DNA of 64,000 nt from Verrucomicrobiota bacterium (GTDB lineage: Bacteria > Verrucomicrobiota > Verrucomicrobiia > Verrucomicrobiales > DEV007). The stretch is from positions 222,413 through 286,412 of the forward strand of contig JAHDID010000003.1 in the NCBI GenBank assembly GCA_020630975.1, written 5' to 3'. Under the pieces are notes generated by a model, which did no database searches, was not told where the DNA came from, and saw nothing but the letters and a program-made list of their open reading frames with translations. The translations under genes and the position numbers were made by a program. Positions 33,144 through 44,600 of the stretch are shown here, piece after piece; position 1 is the first letter of the stretch; each line of letters opens with the position of its first letter.

Positions 33144-33284
33144 CTAGCGAACGCCAGAAGCCTCCTCCTGTATTGCCTCGTCCCGAGCCGACTCCAGCTT
33201 CTTGTAGCCTTGGTAGATGGCTGCCACCGCGATGCAGAAAAGCACGATCAGTGCGACCATCCAGATCCGAAAACGGTTACTCAT
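33144..33284 (-). CDS. 46-residue membrane protein in the lspA transcription unit
   Basis: A very small gene: ATG at 33284, TAG at 33144-33146, 46 residues starting MSNRFRIWMVALIVLFCIAV. There is one transmembrane helix at ~8-23, followed by YQGYKKLESARDEAIQEEA. It begins 12 bp after the lspA stop on the same strand, so it is probably co-transcribed. No family is recognised. A bitopic small protein linked to lipoprotein maturation is only a suggestion from position. Confidence 0.6.
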   Translation of the reverse strand: MSNRFRIWMVALIVLFCIAVAAIYQGYKKLESARDEAIQEEASGVR

Positions 33285-33296
33285 CTCCCGGCCAGC

Positions 33297-33845
33297 CTAG
33301 CCTTGTTGCTGTTGTTTGGCCTCGCGCGCCTCTTCGATCATGCCGCGGATCGCGGTGATGATCATGATAGCCGCTGCGATGCAGATGCATGAGTCGGCCA
33401 CATTGAACGATGGGAAGTGGCCACCAGAGTGCTTATCGATGAACTGCCAGCCAGGTAGCTGGAAATCGAGAAAATCTACCACATAACCACGCCCCGGCAG
33501 GATACGGTCGGTCAGATTGCCAAAAATACCTGATAGCAATAGCGCCACAGCCACCTTGGTGGTGCGATCGGGGAAGGCATTGTTCCGCCACAGGATGACG
33601 ATCGTCGTCAGTGCGACTAGGCCGATACCGCCAAAGATGTAGTTGGCATAAGGATTGCCATTGAGCAGCCCAAAGGCCATCCCCGTGTTGTGCACGCGCA
33701 CGAGATGGAAAAAACCTGGGATCACCTCGATGGGGTGATTCGGGTTCGACATCGCCGGCATTTTCGGAAATGTCTGCAGGATCAGCCACTTGGTGAGCTG
33801 ATCGAGAATGAAAAGTGGGATGGAAATGCCTAGGAAGTATTTCAT
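33297..33845 (-). CDS. lspA: lipoprotein signal peptidase (signal peptidase II)
   Basis: A 182-residue inner-membrane aspartic protease that removes signal peptides from prolipoproteins. Four hydrophobic segments are visible. Family motifs are present: LDQLTKWLI near 14, HNTGMAFGLL near 52, SGIFGNLTDRI with catalytic Asp near 115, and FPSFNVADSCI with the second catalytic Asp near 145. The start at the ATG 33845 (MKYFLGISIPLF) matches the family; upstream ATG/TTG codons at 33872 and 33917 would add an unneeded tail. A 46-residue membrane protein gene follows. Confidence 0.93.
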   Translation of the reverse strand: MKYFLGISIPLFILDQLTKWLILQTFPKMPAMSNPNHPIEVIPGFFHLVRVHNTGMAFGLLNGNPYANYIFGGIGLVALTTIVILWRNNAFPDRTTKVAVALLLSGIFGNLTDRILPGRGYVVDFLDFQLPGWQFIDKHSGGHFPSFNVADSCICIAAAIMIITAIRGMIEEAREAKQQQQG

Positions 33846-33923
33846 TGGAGCTGAAGTGCCGAGGGTTTCCATAATCGCGAAACACCAAAATGCCACGCCA
33901 AAAACACTGCGAACCAACAGTGA

Positions 33924-36206
<2,283 letters not shown>

Positions 36207-36274
36207 AAGCTCAAAATTCTTCGTTTTTTTTACAGAAATTCAGGGGGCGATTCGTACTAACGGCTATAACGCCA

Positions 36275-37069
36275 ATGATACGAATCCTACACCTCAGTCT
36301 CTACGGTCTCTGCGCCCTGCTACCTGTAGCTCATGTCACAGGAGCCGAGTGGAAGCTCGTCGAAAGCTCGGAAGTGGACGGCGAGCCCAAGCTGATCAAG
36401 AAAATCGTCTCAAAAGGCTCAGGGCGCAAGGTCACCCTCTACCTGTGCGCCTTTAGCACCAATGACTACACCCTGAAAGTCGTCGACCAGGGCAGCTCTC
36501 AGTCGTCGCCTCGCTATCGCAATCTGCGCGAGGCGATGGAAAAGAATGGCTGCACAGCCGGAGTGAATGGTGGCTTCTTTGGCACCGATTTCAAAGCGCT
36601 GGGCGCTGTCTATGCCGATGGTGAAAAGATCACCTCGTATTTCAACTCGAACCGCTCTGGCCTCGCCAGTGGTGTGATCTGGTCGGGCACTGGCGGAATC
36701 CATATCGTGCGTCGGCACGACTTCAAAGCTGGCCCAGGAGTGAAACAAGCCATCCAAACCGGCCCGATGCTGATCTCGCAGTCGACGACGGTATCCGGCC
36801 TTTCCAACGAGTCCTGGAGGCCGCGCACCTTTGTCCTGACCGACTGGAAGGGCAACTGGATGCTAGGCACCAGCAGCTCCGTGAGCCTAGCTGCTCTAGC
36901 CGACATACTCGACTCCTCATCAGCCTTTCCCGAGATGGTGGTAAACCGCGCCATCAACCTCGATGGCGGCCGCTCCACAGGTCTCTACCTCAAGCAAGAC
37001 ACTGGCAAAGTCACCTACCGATCGGAAATCTCGACGGTGAGAAACTTTTTAGGAATTGTTCCCAAATAG
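36275..37069 (+). CDS. exported phosphodiester glycosidase (NAGPA/DUF2233) protein
   Basis: A 264-residue exported protein. Residues 1-23 (MIRILHLSLYGLCALLPVAHVTG) form a signal peptide. The mature part carries the NAGPA-domain hallmarks: GVNGGFFG near 96, IQTGPMLI near 161, RPRTFVLTDWKGNW, and the C-terminal NLDGGRSTGLYL. The family includes the mammalian enzyme that removes GlcNAc from phosphodiester-linked mannose; bacterial members probably act on wall or polysaccharide phosphodiesters. It follows icd by 68 bp and precedes the AraC regulator by 57 bp, so it may belong with either. Confidence 0.85.
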   Translation: MIRILHLSLYGLCALLPVAHVTGAEWKLVESSEVDGEPKLIKKIVSKGSGRKVTLYLCAFSTNDYTLKVVDQGSSQSSPRYRNLREAMEKNGCTAGVNGGFFGTDFKALGAVYADGEKITSYFNSNRSGLASGVIWSGTGGIHIVRRHDFKAGPGVKQAIQTGPMLISQSTTVSGLSNESWRPRTFVLTDWKGNWMLGTSSSVSLAALADILDSSSAFPEMVVNRAINLDGGRSTGLYLKQDTGKVTYRSEISTVRNFLGIVPK

Positions 37070-37126
37070 ACGACTTGCATTTTTGAGAATACTAAATAGA
37101 GTCAATTTAGTAAAATCTCCACAATC

Positions 37127-38170
37127 TTGAAGGTTACTGAAACACAATTCACAACTACCATCTATGCTGCTGCTTTCCTCCTAGCCAAAGCGCAAGGTCT
37201 AGGCATCGATACGAGCATCCTCATGAAGAGGTATCGGCTGACTCCCGATATGCTGGAGGATCGCAAGCTACGAGTCGATCGGTGGATCATTCTGGACCTT
37301 TGGAAAGAACTCATCTCACACACTGGAGATGAGATGATCGGCATTAAATTTGGCCAAGAGGTCACCGCGAATACACTGGGCCAGCTCGGACAGCTCACCA
37401 AGTACTGTGCGACTCTCGATGAGAGCTTTGAGCACTTGTTTAAATTTTCCGCCTTGTTTGCCGATGATACCATCATCGAAGGCAAGAGAGGCAAAGAAAT
37501 CTGCGTGGTGCGCATCGGGTCTCCTCTCTACCTTTTAGCCCAGCCTTGCTCGATTCAGTTTCGAGCCGCAGCGCTTATCTCGCTGATCGGAGAGATCAAT
37601 GGTAAGGCTCTCATCCCAGAAAGCATCGTATTTCCCCGTGGTTCTCAGCTACCCGTCGACAGCCTAGAAAAAGCATTCTCCTGCGAGTGTATGCTCGCCG
37701 GCACCGAGACATTCATCCAGTTTCGCGAAAAGGATTTGAGCGACATCAATGCACACGCAGAGCCCGAGCTAGCCAAAGTGTTGCAAGATCATTGTGAATC
37801 CCTCCTCGCCATCTACGCCCACCAGAGCAATCTCGTCGGGCGCATCTACTCCATCATGACCAAGCATATCTCGGCTGGTCAGCTCAGCATCAAGACGGTC
37901 TCGGCAGAGCTCGGTCTCAGCGAGAGGGGACTGCAGCGCCAGCTCGATGCTCGTGGGTTTTCGTTCACTTATCTGCTGTCGAAATTTCGCCGAGAACTGG
38001 CATTCTCCTTGCTTCAGAACGACGAGCTATCCATCGGTGAAATAGCCACCATGGTCGGCTACTGCGACATCAGTGCTTTCAATCGAGCCTTCAAGAAGTG
38101 GGAGGGTTGTACAGCCAACCAATACCGGTCGGCCCATTACGCCGATTCCGAGGTGGCTGGCGTGAAATGA
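37127..38170 (+). CDS. AraC-family transcriptional regulator
   Basis: A 347-residue regulator starting with a TTG at 37127; no ATG occurs for 32 codons and the N-terminal domain needs this length. Residues ~10-190 form an arabinose-binding-like (Arabinose_bd, OruR/ArgR type) domain (LLAKAQGLGIDTSILM, EMIGIKFGQEVTANTLG). The C-terminal AraC double helix-turn-helix spans ~240-340: LSIKTVSAELGLSERGLQRQLDARGFSF, then LSIGEIATMVGYCDISAFNRAFKKWEG. The regulated genes are not obvious; the downstream metalloprotease-PHP pair and the upstream NAGPA gene are candidates. Confidence 0.88.
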   Translation: MKVTETQFTTTIYAAAFLLAKAQGLGIDTSILMKRYRLTPDMLEDRKLRVDRWIILDLWKELISHTGDEMIGIKFGQEVTANTLGQLGQLTKYCATLDESFEHLFKFSALFADDTIIEGKRGKEICVVRIGSPLYLLAQPCSIQFRAAALISLIGEINGKALIPESIVFPRGSQLPVDSLEKAFSCECMLAGTETFIQFREKDLSDINAHAEPELAKVLQDHCESLLAIYAHQSNLVGRIYSIMTKHISAGQLSIKTVSAELGLSERGLQRQLDARGFSFTYLLSKFRRELAFSLLQNDELSIGEIATMVGYCDISAFNRAFKKWEGCTANQYRSAHYADSEVAGVK

Positions 38171-38238
38171 CAGAAAACTGTCGCCAATCGCACAGCGACA
38201 AACCCTGTTAAAAGCGAAACAGTCACGTACACTAATTA

Positions 38239-38318
38239 GGACTAGGGCTGAGATGGTGTAGTCTCCCCCAAGCTTACTTTCGTTGCAAAAGCATTTCCCT
38301 TCCGACCAGCCCTAGTCC
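38239..38318. repeat. 12-bp perfect inverted repeat enclosing 56 bp
   Basis: GGACTAGGGCTG (38239-38250) and CAGCCCTAGTCC (38307-38318) are exact inverted copies. The element ends 75 bp before the metalloprotease start. No target-site duplication is visible, so it may be a leader stem-loop rather than a mobile element. Confidence 0.6.
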
Positions 38319-38393
38319 CCCCTTCTGCTTTTAGCCTTTGCGCCGCAATGAAGGGCTCGACTTCGGCTTTTCTCCTCACCAAGTTGAGGATGT

Positions 38394-40148
38394 ATGAAGA
38401 CCTTTCATCTTACGCTCGCACTACTTGTGCTGACAGCTGCGCCCAGTCAATCGCAATCTTTGAGCGACGCTAGGGAGATACTGAAAGCCTATCACACTAT
38501 CGATCCTATCCCCGCAGCAGATCGAAAGCTGCGCATCGTCTGCTGGCGCTCCAAAGACACACCGTATCCCTCCGACCAAGCCGCTCGCCTACAGCGGATC
38601 ATGTTGGATATCCAGGAGTTTTACGCCGACGAGATGGAGCGACTGGGATTTGGCAGGCGCACCATCCAGCTCGATACCGACGCTGAGGGAAAGCTAATCC
38701 TGCATCAGGCTGTGGGGACTGAGCCCAGCACTAGCTACAGGCGGCCCGACGGTCAGAAGATTAAGTCGGAATGCTGGCCCTTATTGAAACAGGCAGGCTT
38801 GGACCCAGACCGCGAGACGGTGATGATCTTCACCAATCTCGCCTCCTGGGATGATGAAACCAAGGTCTTTCGCCATCGTTCGCCCTACTACGCAGGAGGC
38901 AATGCTCGCCATGGGACAGCCTGGCAGCTCGACTCTCCCCAGCTGGATACCCTGCACTTGGAGAAGCAGCAGCCCATCATCGATGATGGGGAATACGGCA
39001 AAATCTCACTCGGTAAGCATAACTCTATATTCATCGGAGGCATCGCCCATGAGCTAGGCCACGCTCTAGGGCTCCCTCACTGCATGGGGAGCATACACGA
39101 GCGTGCTAGCGGCACGGCGCTCATGGGCGCAGGCAATCGAACCTACCGCGATGAACGGCGTGGCGATGGGCAAGGCAGTTTCCTCTCAGCCGTCAGCGCA
39201 TTGCGACTCGCCTCGCATCCCCAGTTTTCCGGCTCTAAAAAGGGGCTAAATCTACCGAATAAAGCGCAGTTCACCGATATGAAAGCTATCGATAAAGGCG
39301 ATCACTTCATCTTGAGCGGCTCTATCAAAAGCGCCCTGCCTGTGTATGCCGTCGTCGCTTATATCGATGCTGCTGGTCATGGCGACTACGACTCGCGCAC
39401 CACTTTCACTGTGCCTGATGCGAATGGTGACTTTCAGATCGAATGTTCAGACCTGCCGAAACACACAGAGGGGGAAGTCAGGCTCGTAGCTCTACTAGTC
39501 AATGGTGGCACTAACCAATGGCGAGGCCCCTATACGGTAGGAAAAGACGGCAAGGTAGACATTTCCTCGATCCAACTGGAGTTACAGCTCCAAGAATTTA
39601 CCCACGCATGGTCGAAAAAGGAACACACACAAGCAGCCGCGATAGCTGATTCACTCCCTTTGGGGAGAGCGAAAACATTGGCCCAAGGAATCGTATCAGC
39701 TAAACAGAAGCTGATACAGACCAAGCAACCTCAGGGAATTCCCTGCCTACTCTCAACCCTGCAACCCACATCAGAAACTGTCGGCTGGGGTAAACCTACC
39801 TACAACTACCTGCCGCGTGCGAACCCACTACTACGATGCGCCGGAAACTATTTCCAAACAGGTATCTACGCCCATTCGCCGGCTCAACACATCTATCAAC
39901 TAGGTGAGCATAGCTACCAGACCCTCGCCGGCTATTGCGGCGTACCTACCGGTGCATTTGGTACCGTTAGCTTCCAGATCCTGATCGACGGCCAAAACCG
40001 CTACCAGTCCAAAGCTGTAAAACCTGATCAGCTAAAGTCGTTTCAAGTCGACATCTCAAATGCCAAGCAAATAAGGCTAATAGTGAGCGACCCAGACAAC
40101 AATAAAGCTGGCGATTGGGGAGTGTGGTTCGATGCCCGACTTGAATAA
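38394..40148 (+). CDS. secreted zinc metalloprotease-like protein with C-terminal NPCBM domain
   Basis: A 584-residue exported protein. Residues 1-20 form a signal peptide ending PSQSQS. The zinc site H219-E-L-G-H223-x5-H229 (HELGHALGLPH) is a metzincin-type HExxHxxGxxH motif. Residues ~300-400 form a beta-sandwich-like domain. The last ~140 residues (TVGWGKPTYNYLPRANPLLRCAGNYFQTGIYAHSPAQHIYQL...) match the NPCBM carbohydrate-binding module, recognisable by GIYAHSPS-like and GxWGVWFDA-like segments. It probably cleaves a protein or glycoprotein on a polysaccharide surface. A GAGGA stands just before the start. A PHP gene follows 39 bp downstream. Confidence 0.85.
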   Translation: MKTFHLTLALLVLTAAPSQSQSLSDAREILKAYHTIDPIPAADRKLRIVCWRSKDTPYPSDQAARLQRIMLDIQEFYADEMERLGFGRRTIQLDTDAEGKLILHQAVGTEPSTSYRRPDGQKIKSECWPLLKQAGLDPDRETVMIFTNLASWDDETKVFRHRSPYYAGGNARHGTAWQLDSPQLDTLHLEKQQPIIDDGEYGKISLGKHNSIFIGGIAHELGHALGLPHCMGSIHERASGTALMGAGNRTYRDERRGDGQGSFLSAVSALRLASHPQFSGSKKGLNLPNKAQFTDMKAIDKGDHFILSGSIKSALPVYAVVAYIDAAGHGDYDSRTTFTVPDANGDFQIECSDLPKHTEGEVRLVALLVNGGTNQWRGPYTVGKDGKVDISSIQLELQLQEFTHAWSKKEHTQAAAIADSLPLGRAKTLAQGIVSAKQKLIQTKQPQGIPCLLSTLQPTSETVGWGKPTYNYLPRANPLLRCAGNYFQTGIYAHSPAQHIYQLGEHSYQTLAGYCGVPTGAFGTVSFQILIDGQNRYQSKAVKPDQLKSFQVDISNAKQIRLIVSDPDNNKAGDWGVWFDARLE

Positions 40149-40187
40149 GGTTTTTGAAATTGCAGCCATCATCGTTTATCTGAGACC

Positions 40188-41411
40188 ATGATACGAGTCA
40201 CTTCTCTGCTTTTCCTCATCGCCATCGGCTACTCCTCTACTGCCGTCTCACAGACCGATGTCTCGCAGTGGTATCGAGGCAACACTCACACCCACTCTCT
40301 GTGGAGCGATGGTAATGACTTTGCCGAGATGATCGTCGACTGGTACCACCGCAATGACTACGACTTCATCGCACTGAGTGATCACGACATCCTGGCTGAG
40401 GGCAGAAAGGTGATGTCGGTGGACAAGATCAAAGCACGACAGCGCGCAATCGGACGCGATGCGATTTCGAAGTGCGACAAGCGCTTTGGTGCCGATTGGC
40501 TAGATCGCTTTGAGAATGATGGCGTAGCATACATCCGCTTAAAGACGCTGGAAGAGTTTAGAGGTCAGTTCGAAAAGCCCGGAGAGTTCTACATTATGAA
40601 GGCTGAGGAAGTGTCTAATGCATCGTCAGCCGGGCCAGTGCATATCAATGCGCTGAATCTGGAAACACGCATCGCATCTGTAAAAGACAGAAAGCTCGAT
40701 AGCAGAGAGGTGATGAGACGCGTGCTGCGAGCGATAGCCGATCAGGAGGAAAAGACCGGCAAGCCAATCCTATCCCATCTGAATCATCCCAACTTCAAGT
40801 GGGCGGTCACCGCTCAGGATCTGGCTCACGTCACAGAGGAAAGGTTTTTCGAAGTGTACAATGGCCATCCCAGCATCAATCACCTCGGTAGCGAGGGCCG
40901 CCCCTCCGATGAACAAATATGGGATATCGCCAATACCATCCGCCTAGGCGAGCTGGATGCGCTACCTCTCTTTGGAGTGGCTACCGACGACTCACACACC
41001 TACCATGGTGGCGATGTGTCGCCAGGGCGAGGCTGGATCATGGTGGGGGCAGACCAGCTCGATGGCGACGCTCTGATACTCGCCATGCGTCGCGGAGATT
41101 TCTATGCCAGCTCAGGAGTATACCTGCAGACGCTAGACTACGATGCCAAAACTCGCACTCTGAGCTTTTCCATCCAGCCCGACGGCGATGCCGAATTTAC
41201 CACTGAGCTAATCGGGTCGCGCAAAGGCGATACCAAAGAGGTCGAGATCGGCGAAGTTTTCGCGACTTTCACGAGCACCACCGTGTCGTTTAAACTCCCC
41301 AAAGATGCCCTCTATGTGCGCGCTGCCATCACATCATCTGCCCCTCACTCGAATCCATCCTTCCCCAAACAAAAAAAGCAGGCCTGGCTGCAGCCGGTGG
41401 GCTGGAAGTAG
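40188..41411 (+). CDS. exported PHP-domain metal-dependent phosphoesterase-like protein
   Basis: A 407-residue exported protein. Residues 1-20 form a signal peptide (MIRVTSLLFLIAIGYSSTAV). PHP metal-binding residues are visible: GNTHTHSLWSDG near 31, DFIALSDHD near 61, an EEVS near 143, ILSHLNHPNFKW near 209, and GVATDDSHTYHG near 265. The C-terminal ~90 residues form a beta-rich domain. PHP proteins hydrolyse phosphoesters; exported versions are common in PVC bacteria. It follows the metalloprotease gene by 39 bp on the same strand, so they likely form an operon. A strong stem-loop follows at 41452-41485. Confidence 0.85.
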   Translation: MIRVTSLLFLIAIGYSSTAVSQTDVSQWYRGNTHTHSLWSDGNDFAEMIVDWYHRNDYDFIALSDHDILAEGRKVMSVDKIKARQRAIGRDAISKCDKRFGADWLDRFENDGVAYIRLKTLEEFRGQFEKPGEFYIMKAEEVSNASSAGPVHINALNLETRIASVKDRKLDSREVMRRVLRAIADQEEKTGKPILSHLNHPNFKWAVTAQDLAHVTEERFFEVYNGHPSINHLGSEGRPSDEQIWDIANTIRLGELDALPLFGVATDDSHTYHGGDVSPGRGWIMVGADQLDGDALILAMRRGDFYASSGVYLQTLDYDAKTRTLSFSIQPDGDAEFTTELIGSRKGDTKEVEIGEVFATFTSTTVSFKLPKDALYVRAAITSSAPHSNPSFPKQKKQAWLQPVGWK

Positions 41412-41451
41412 CAGCTACCAATGTGATTCCCGCCAATAAAGGCAAATCTAG

Positions 41452-41485
41452 AGCCATTCTGTTCATTGATTTGAACAGAATGGCT
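41452..41485 (+). terminator. 14-bp stem-loop after the PHP gene
   Basis: AGCCATTCTGTTCA (41452-41465), a 6-base loop, and TGAACAGAATGGCT (41472-41485) form a perfect stem 40 bp after the PHP stop. No T-run follows, so it may be a Rho-independent-like pause or an RNA-stabilising structure rather than a textbook terminator. Confidence 0.55.
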
Positions 41486-41493
41486 AAATTCTG

Positions 41494-41526
41494 AATAGGG
41501 TACAATCCTAACTAAATAGGGTACAA
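41494..41526 (+). promoter_or_regulatory. paired AATAGGGTACAA boxes upstream of the giant surface protein
   Basis: AATAGGGTACAA occurs at 41494-41505 and 41515-41526, starting exactly 21 bp apart, and ends 119 bp before the ATG at 41646. The pair matches the one at 30962-30994 in sequence, spacing and orientation relative to the gene. Confidence 0.55.
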
Positions 41527-41645
41527 GCGGGCTGTTTTTCAGATAATAAGGGTCATAATTTTGAATTTTCGCACATAAACCCTGTGACAAAGCTTCCCTA
41601 GCTTTGCGCATACTGCTACAATCCCCTCCGCTTAACACCCTTAAA

Positions 41646-44600
41646 ATGAAGAAGTTCCTCAAAAGTAAACTGTCTCGACAGGCAAAAGATATCGCCACTG
41701 CCGTAGACACCGCCTCGCGTGAGTATCTAGCCGAGGCCCTGGAGGCGCGTGTGCTGTATTCGGCGGCTCCAGTGGAGATGCCAGAGGCGGTTACCGAGTA
41801 TGTCGAGAGCGGATCATCTAGCGCGGTGAGTGGTAGCGATTTTGAGAGCTTAGATGCCTTTGTCCAGAGTAGCGAGGCTGCCGAACACATTGCACCAGAC
41901 GATAGCCAGACCCAAGGCTACCAGACAGATATAGAGGTGACGGCCGATCTACTCCCACAGCTTGTCAATGGTGGTGGCGATATCAATGCGATACTCGACG
42001 AGGCAGTGACTCGCTGGCAGGCATCTGGCCTGGATGAGGCACAGCTGGCAGCTCTCGATACAGTGACCATCGAAGTGACCGATCTCGACGGTCCTGTGCT
42101 GGGATACGCAGACGGTAGCCACATCGTGCTCGATGCCGATGCGGCGGGCATGGGCTGGTTTATCGATGCGACACCTTGGGAGGACAGCGAGTTCACCGGC
42201 TCGACTCTGGGCGAGGTGCAGGGTATCGACCTGCTCTCTGTGGTGCAGCACGAGCTGGGCCATGTCTTCGGCCTGGAGGATATCTATACATCGATCGAGC
42301 AGACCGATGTGATGTATGGCGTGTTTACCGACGGCGAACGCCGCTGGATAGCGGATGGGCAAGCCGAGGGCGCCGAGGCGCTCAGCCTAGAGGGCATGCA
42401 ATTTGCCACAGCCAATGGCAGTCGTACCTGGACAGGGGCTGCAGATTCGGATTTTTACAACCCTGCCAACTGGACTGGCCCAGCAGGGCACGACCATTTC
42501 CCCAATGGGAATGTGACATTTGCCGACGGCTCATTGACCGGTGCTGGCACGACCACGATCGATCGTAGCTCAGAGACTTACACCTATGTTTACGGCCTGT
42601 ATTTCAATAATACCTTAGGTACCCAGTCGGAGTACACCATCAATGGCCCCAATAATTTCTTTATCGGCGGTTCGGTGATCAGGACGGCAGAAGTCACCTC
42701 TGGATCATTAGTCGATGTGATCAATACCGGTATCCAGCGTGCTGGAACTGCAGAGGTATTCGACATCGGGCTGAACCACGACCTAATCGTGAATGGCGTC
42801 ATTTTCGGCAATACAGGAGATTTCACCAAGAATGGTGACGGTGTATTGATACTATCTGCCGATAATACCTACGGCGGAACGACAGTGATCAATGCTGGCA
42901 CGCTACAACTTGGAAATGGCGGGACTACGGGCGCGCTATCTACTGGTAGCGCCATCACCATCGCTAGCGGTGCTACATTTGCTGTGAACCAGAGCGATAC
43001 CGTCACTCAGGGAGTGGAGTTTAGCAATTCACTCAGTGGAGCAGGAAATGTCACCATGTCGGGTACGGGGGAGCTGATTTTGGAGTGGGGCACAGCTACC
43101 TACACAGGACTCACGACGGTAGAAAATGGCGGTACTCTGCGAATCCAAGAGAATAATCAAACGACTACTCGACCAGGCTGGGGTGGGTCCGGCTTTGCTA
43201 TCAATGGCGCGTCTACGCTCATCTTGGAGGACACGACTAACCCAGAAAACCGATCACTCATCGTAGGCAAGACTTTCACCTTTGATGCAGTCGGGGGCGG
43301 CACGCTCGATGTTGGCTCTAGAGGAAACATCCTGTGGAGAAGCGATAACACGATAGTGACCAGCGGTGGGGCGCAGAATACCTTTACCGGTAGCATCAAT
43401 ATGCAAAACACCCACGAAACCACATTTGATGTAGCGACGGGGACAGATCCTAGTGGAGTCGACCTGGTGGCCAGTGTGAATATTGGCAGGGGTGGCATCA
43501 ATAAGGAAGGAGATGGCACCGTATCTCTGACCCATAGTAGTAACAATATCAACAACACCAACGTCGTCACTATCGACGCGGGCACACTAGAACTCGGCGG
43601 TAGCGGTAGGCTGCAGAGCGGCAACTTCACTGGACTCATTACCAATAACGGGACTTTCAGTCATAACAGTACCGCAAACCAAACCCTCTCCGGAGTTATC
43701 AGTGGCTCGGGCGGATTGGTCAAAAACAACACTGGCACGCTGACGCTGGGAGCCGCCAATACCTATACAGGCGATACCACCCTGCTCGGTGGTACCCTAG
43801 TCGTACAAAACGCAGCTGCGTTAGCAGATACAGCCGCCGTACACCTAACCTCCGGTGCCACACTCGATCTGACTCATAGCGGCATCGATACGGTCGCAGG
43901 CCTCACTATCGATGGTGTGACTCAGTCCTCTGGCACCTGGGGAGCTATAGGATCCGGCGCCGAAAATGAGACAGCATTAATCACCGGTACGGGCTGGCTA
44001 GTATTCGGTGCGGTTGCCGATGCCGCGACGATCGATGAGGACACGGTGCTCAATGTGAGTGCGGGTAACAATACTTTGACGACGCCAGTTGGAGCCACTT
44101 CGCTACTAGCAAACGATGCTGCGGGACTAACTGCGGTCGCTACGAATACCACCTCAGCGCTAGGTGCTGCGGTTAGCGTGAATGCTGACGGCACGTTTAC
44201 CTACGACCCCACCAGCGCGGCCGCTTTACAAACTCTATCTGCTGGCGAGACAGTGACCGATACGTTTGAGTATTCTGTAGACACCAGTCAGGTAGGCCGC
44301 TACATCATGGTGCAGAATAATGGCACAGACAATCGACAGCTCCATATAGGAGAGATCGAGGTGTTTGGCCCTGGAGCAATCTTGACGAGTGACAATGCGG
44401 GCGGCAATGCTGCGACAGCGGTGGACTTCGCCACTACAGCACAAGGAGCCAGCGTCGAAGACAAAGGGGCAACCAGCGGCTTTGCTCTACAACACGGAGG
44501 TAACGACGATGCTAGGCTAATCGATGGTGCAGAGACTACGGGTGGAAACACATTTGGTATGATAGGAGTCGGTGCCTACGTGATCATCGATCTGGGCCAG

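Noticed and set aside
38239..38318. Miniature transposable element (MITE)
   Set aside because: The inverted ends are perfect but no flanking target-site duplication is visible and only one copy is in the window.
41494..41526. Transposon end interpretation of the AATAGGGTACAA pair
   Set aside because: No transposase or matching opposite end is found near either locus, so it is reported as a regulatory-like pair instead.
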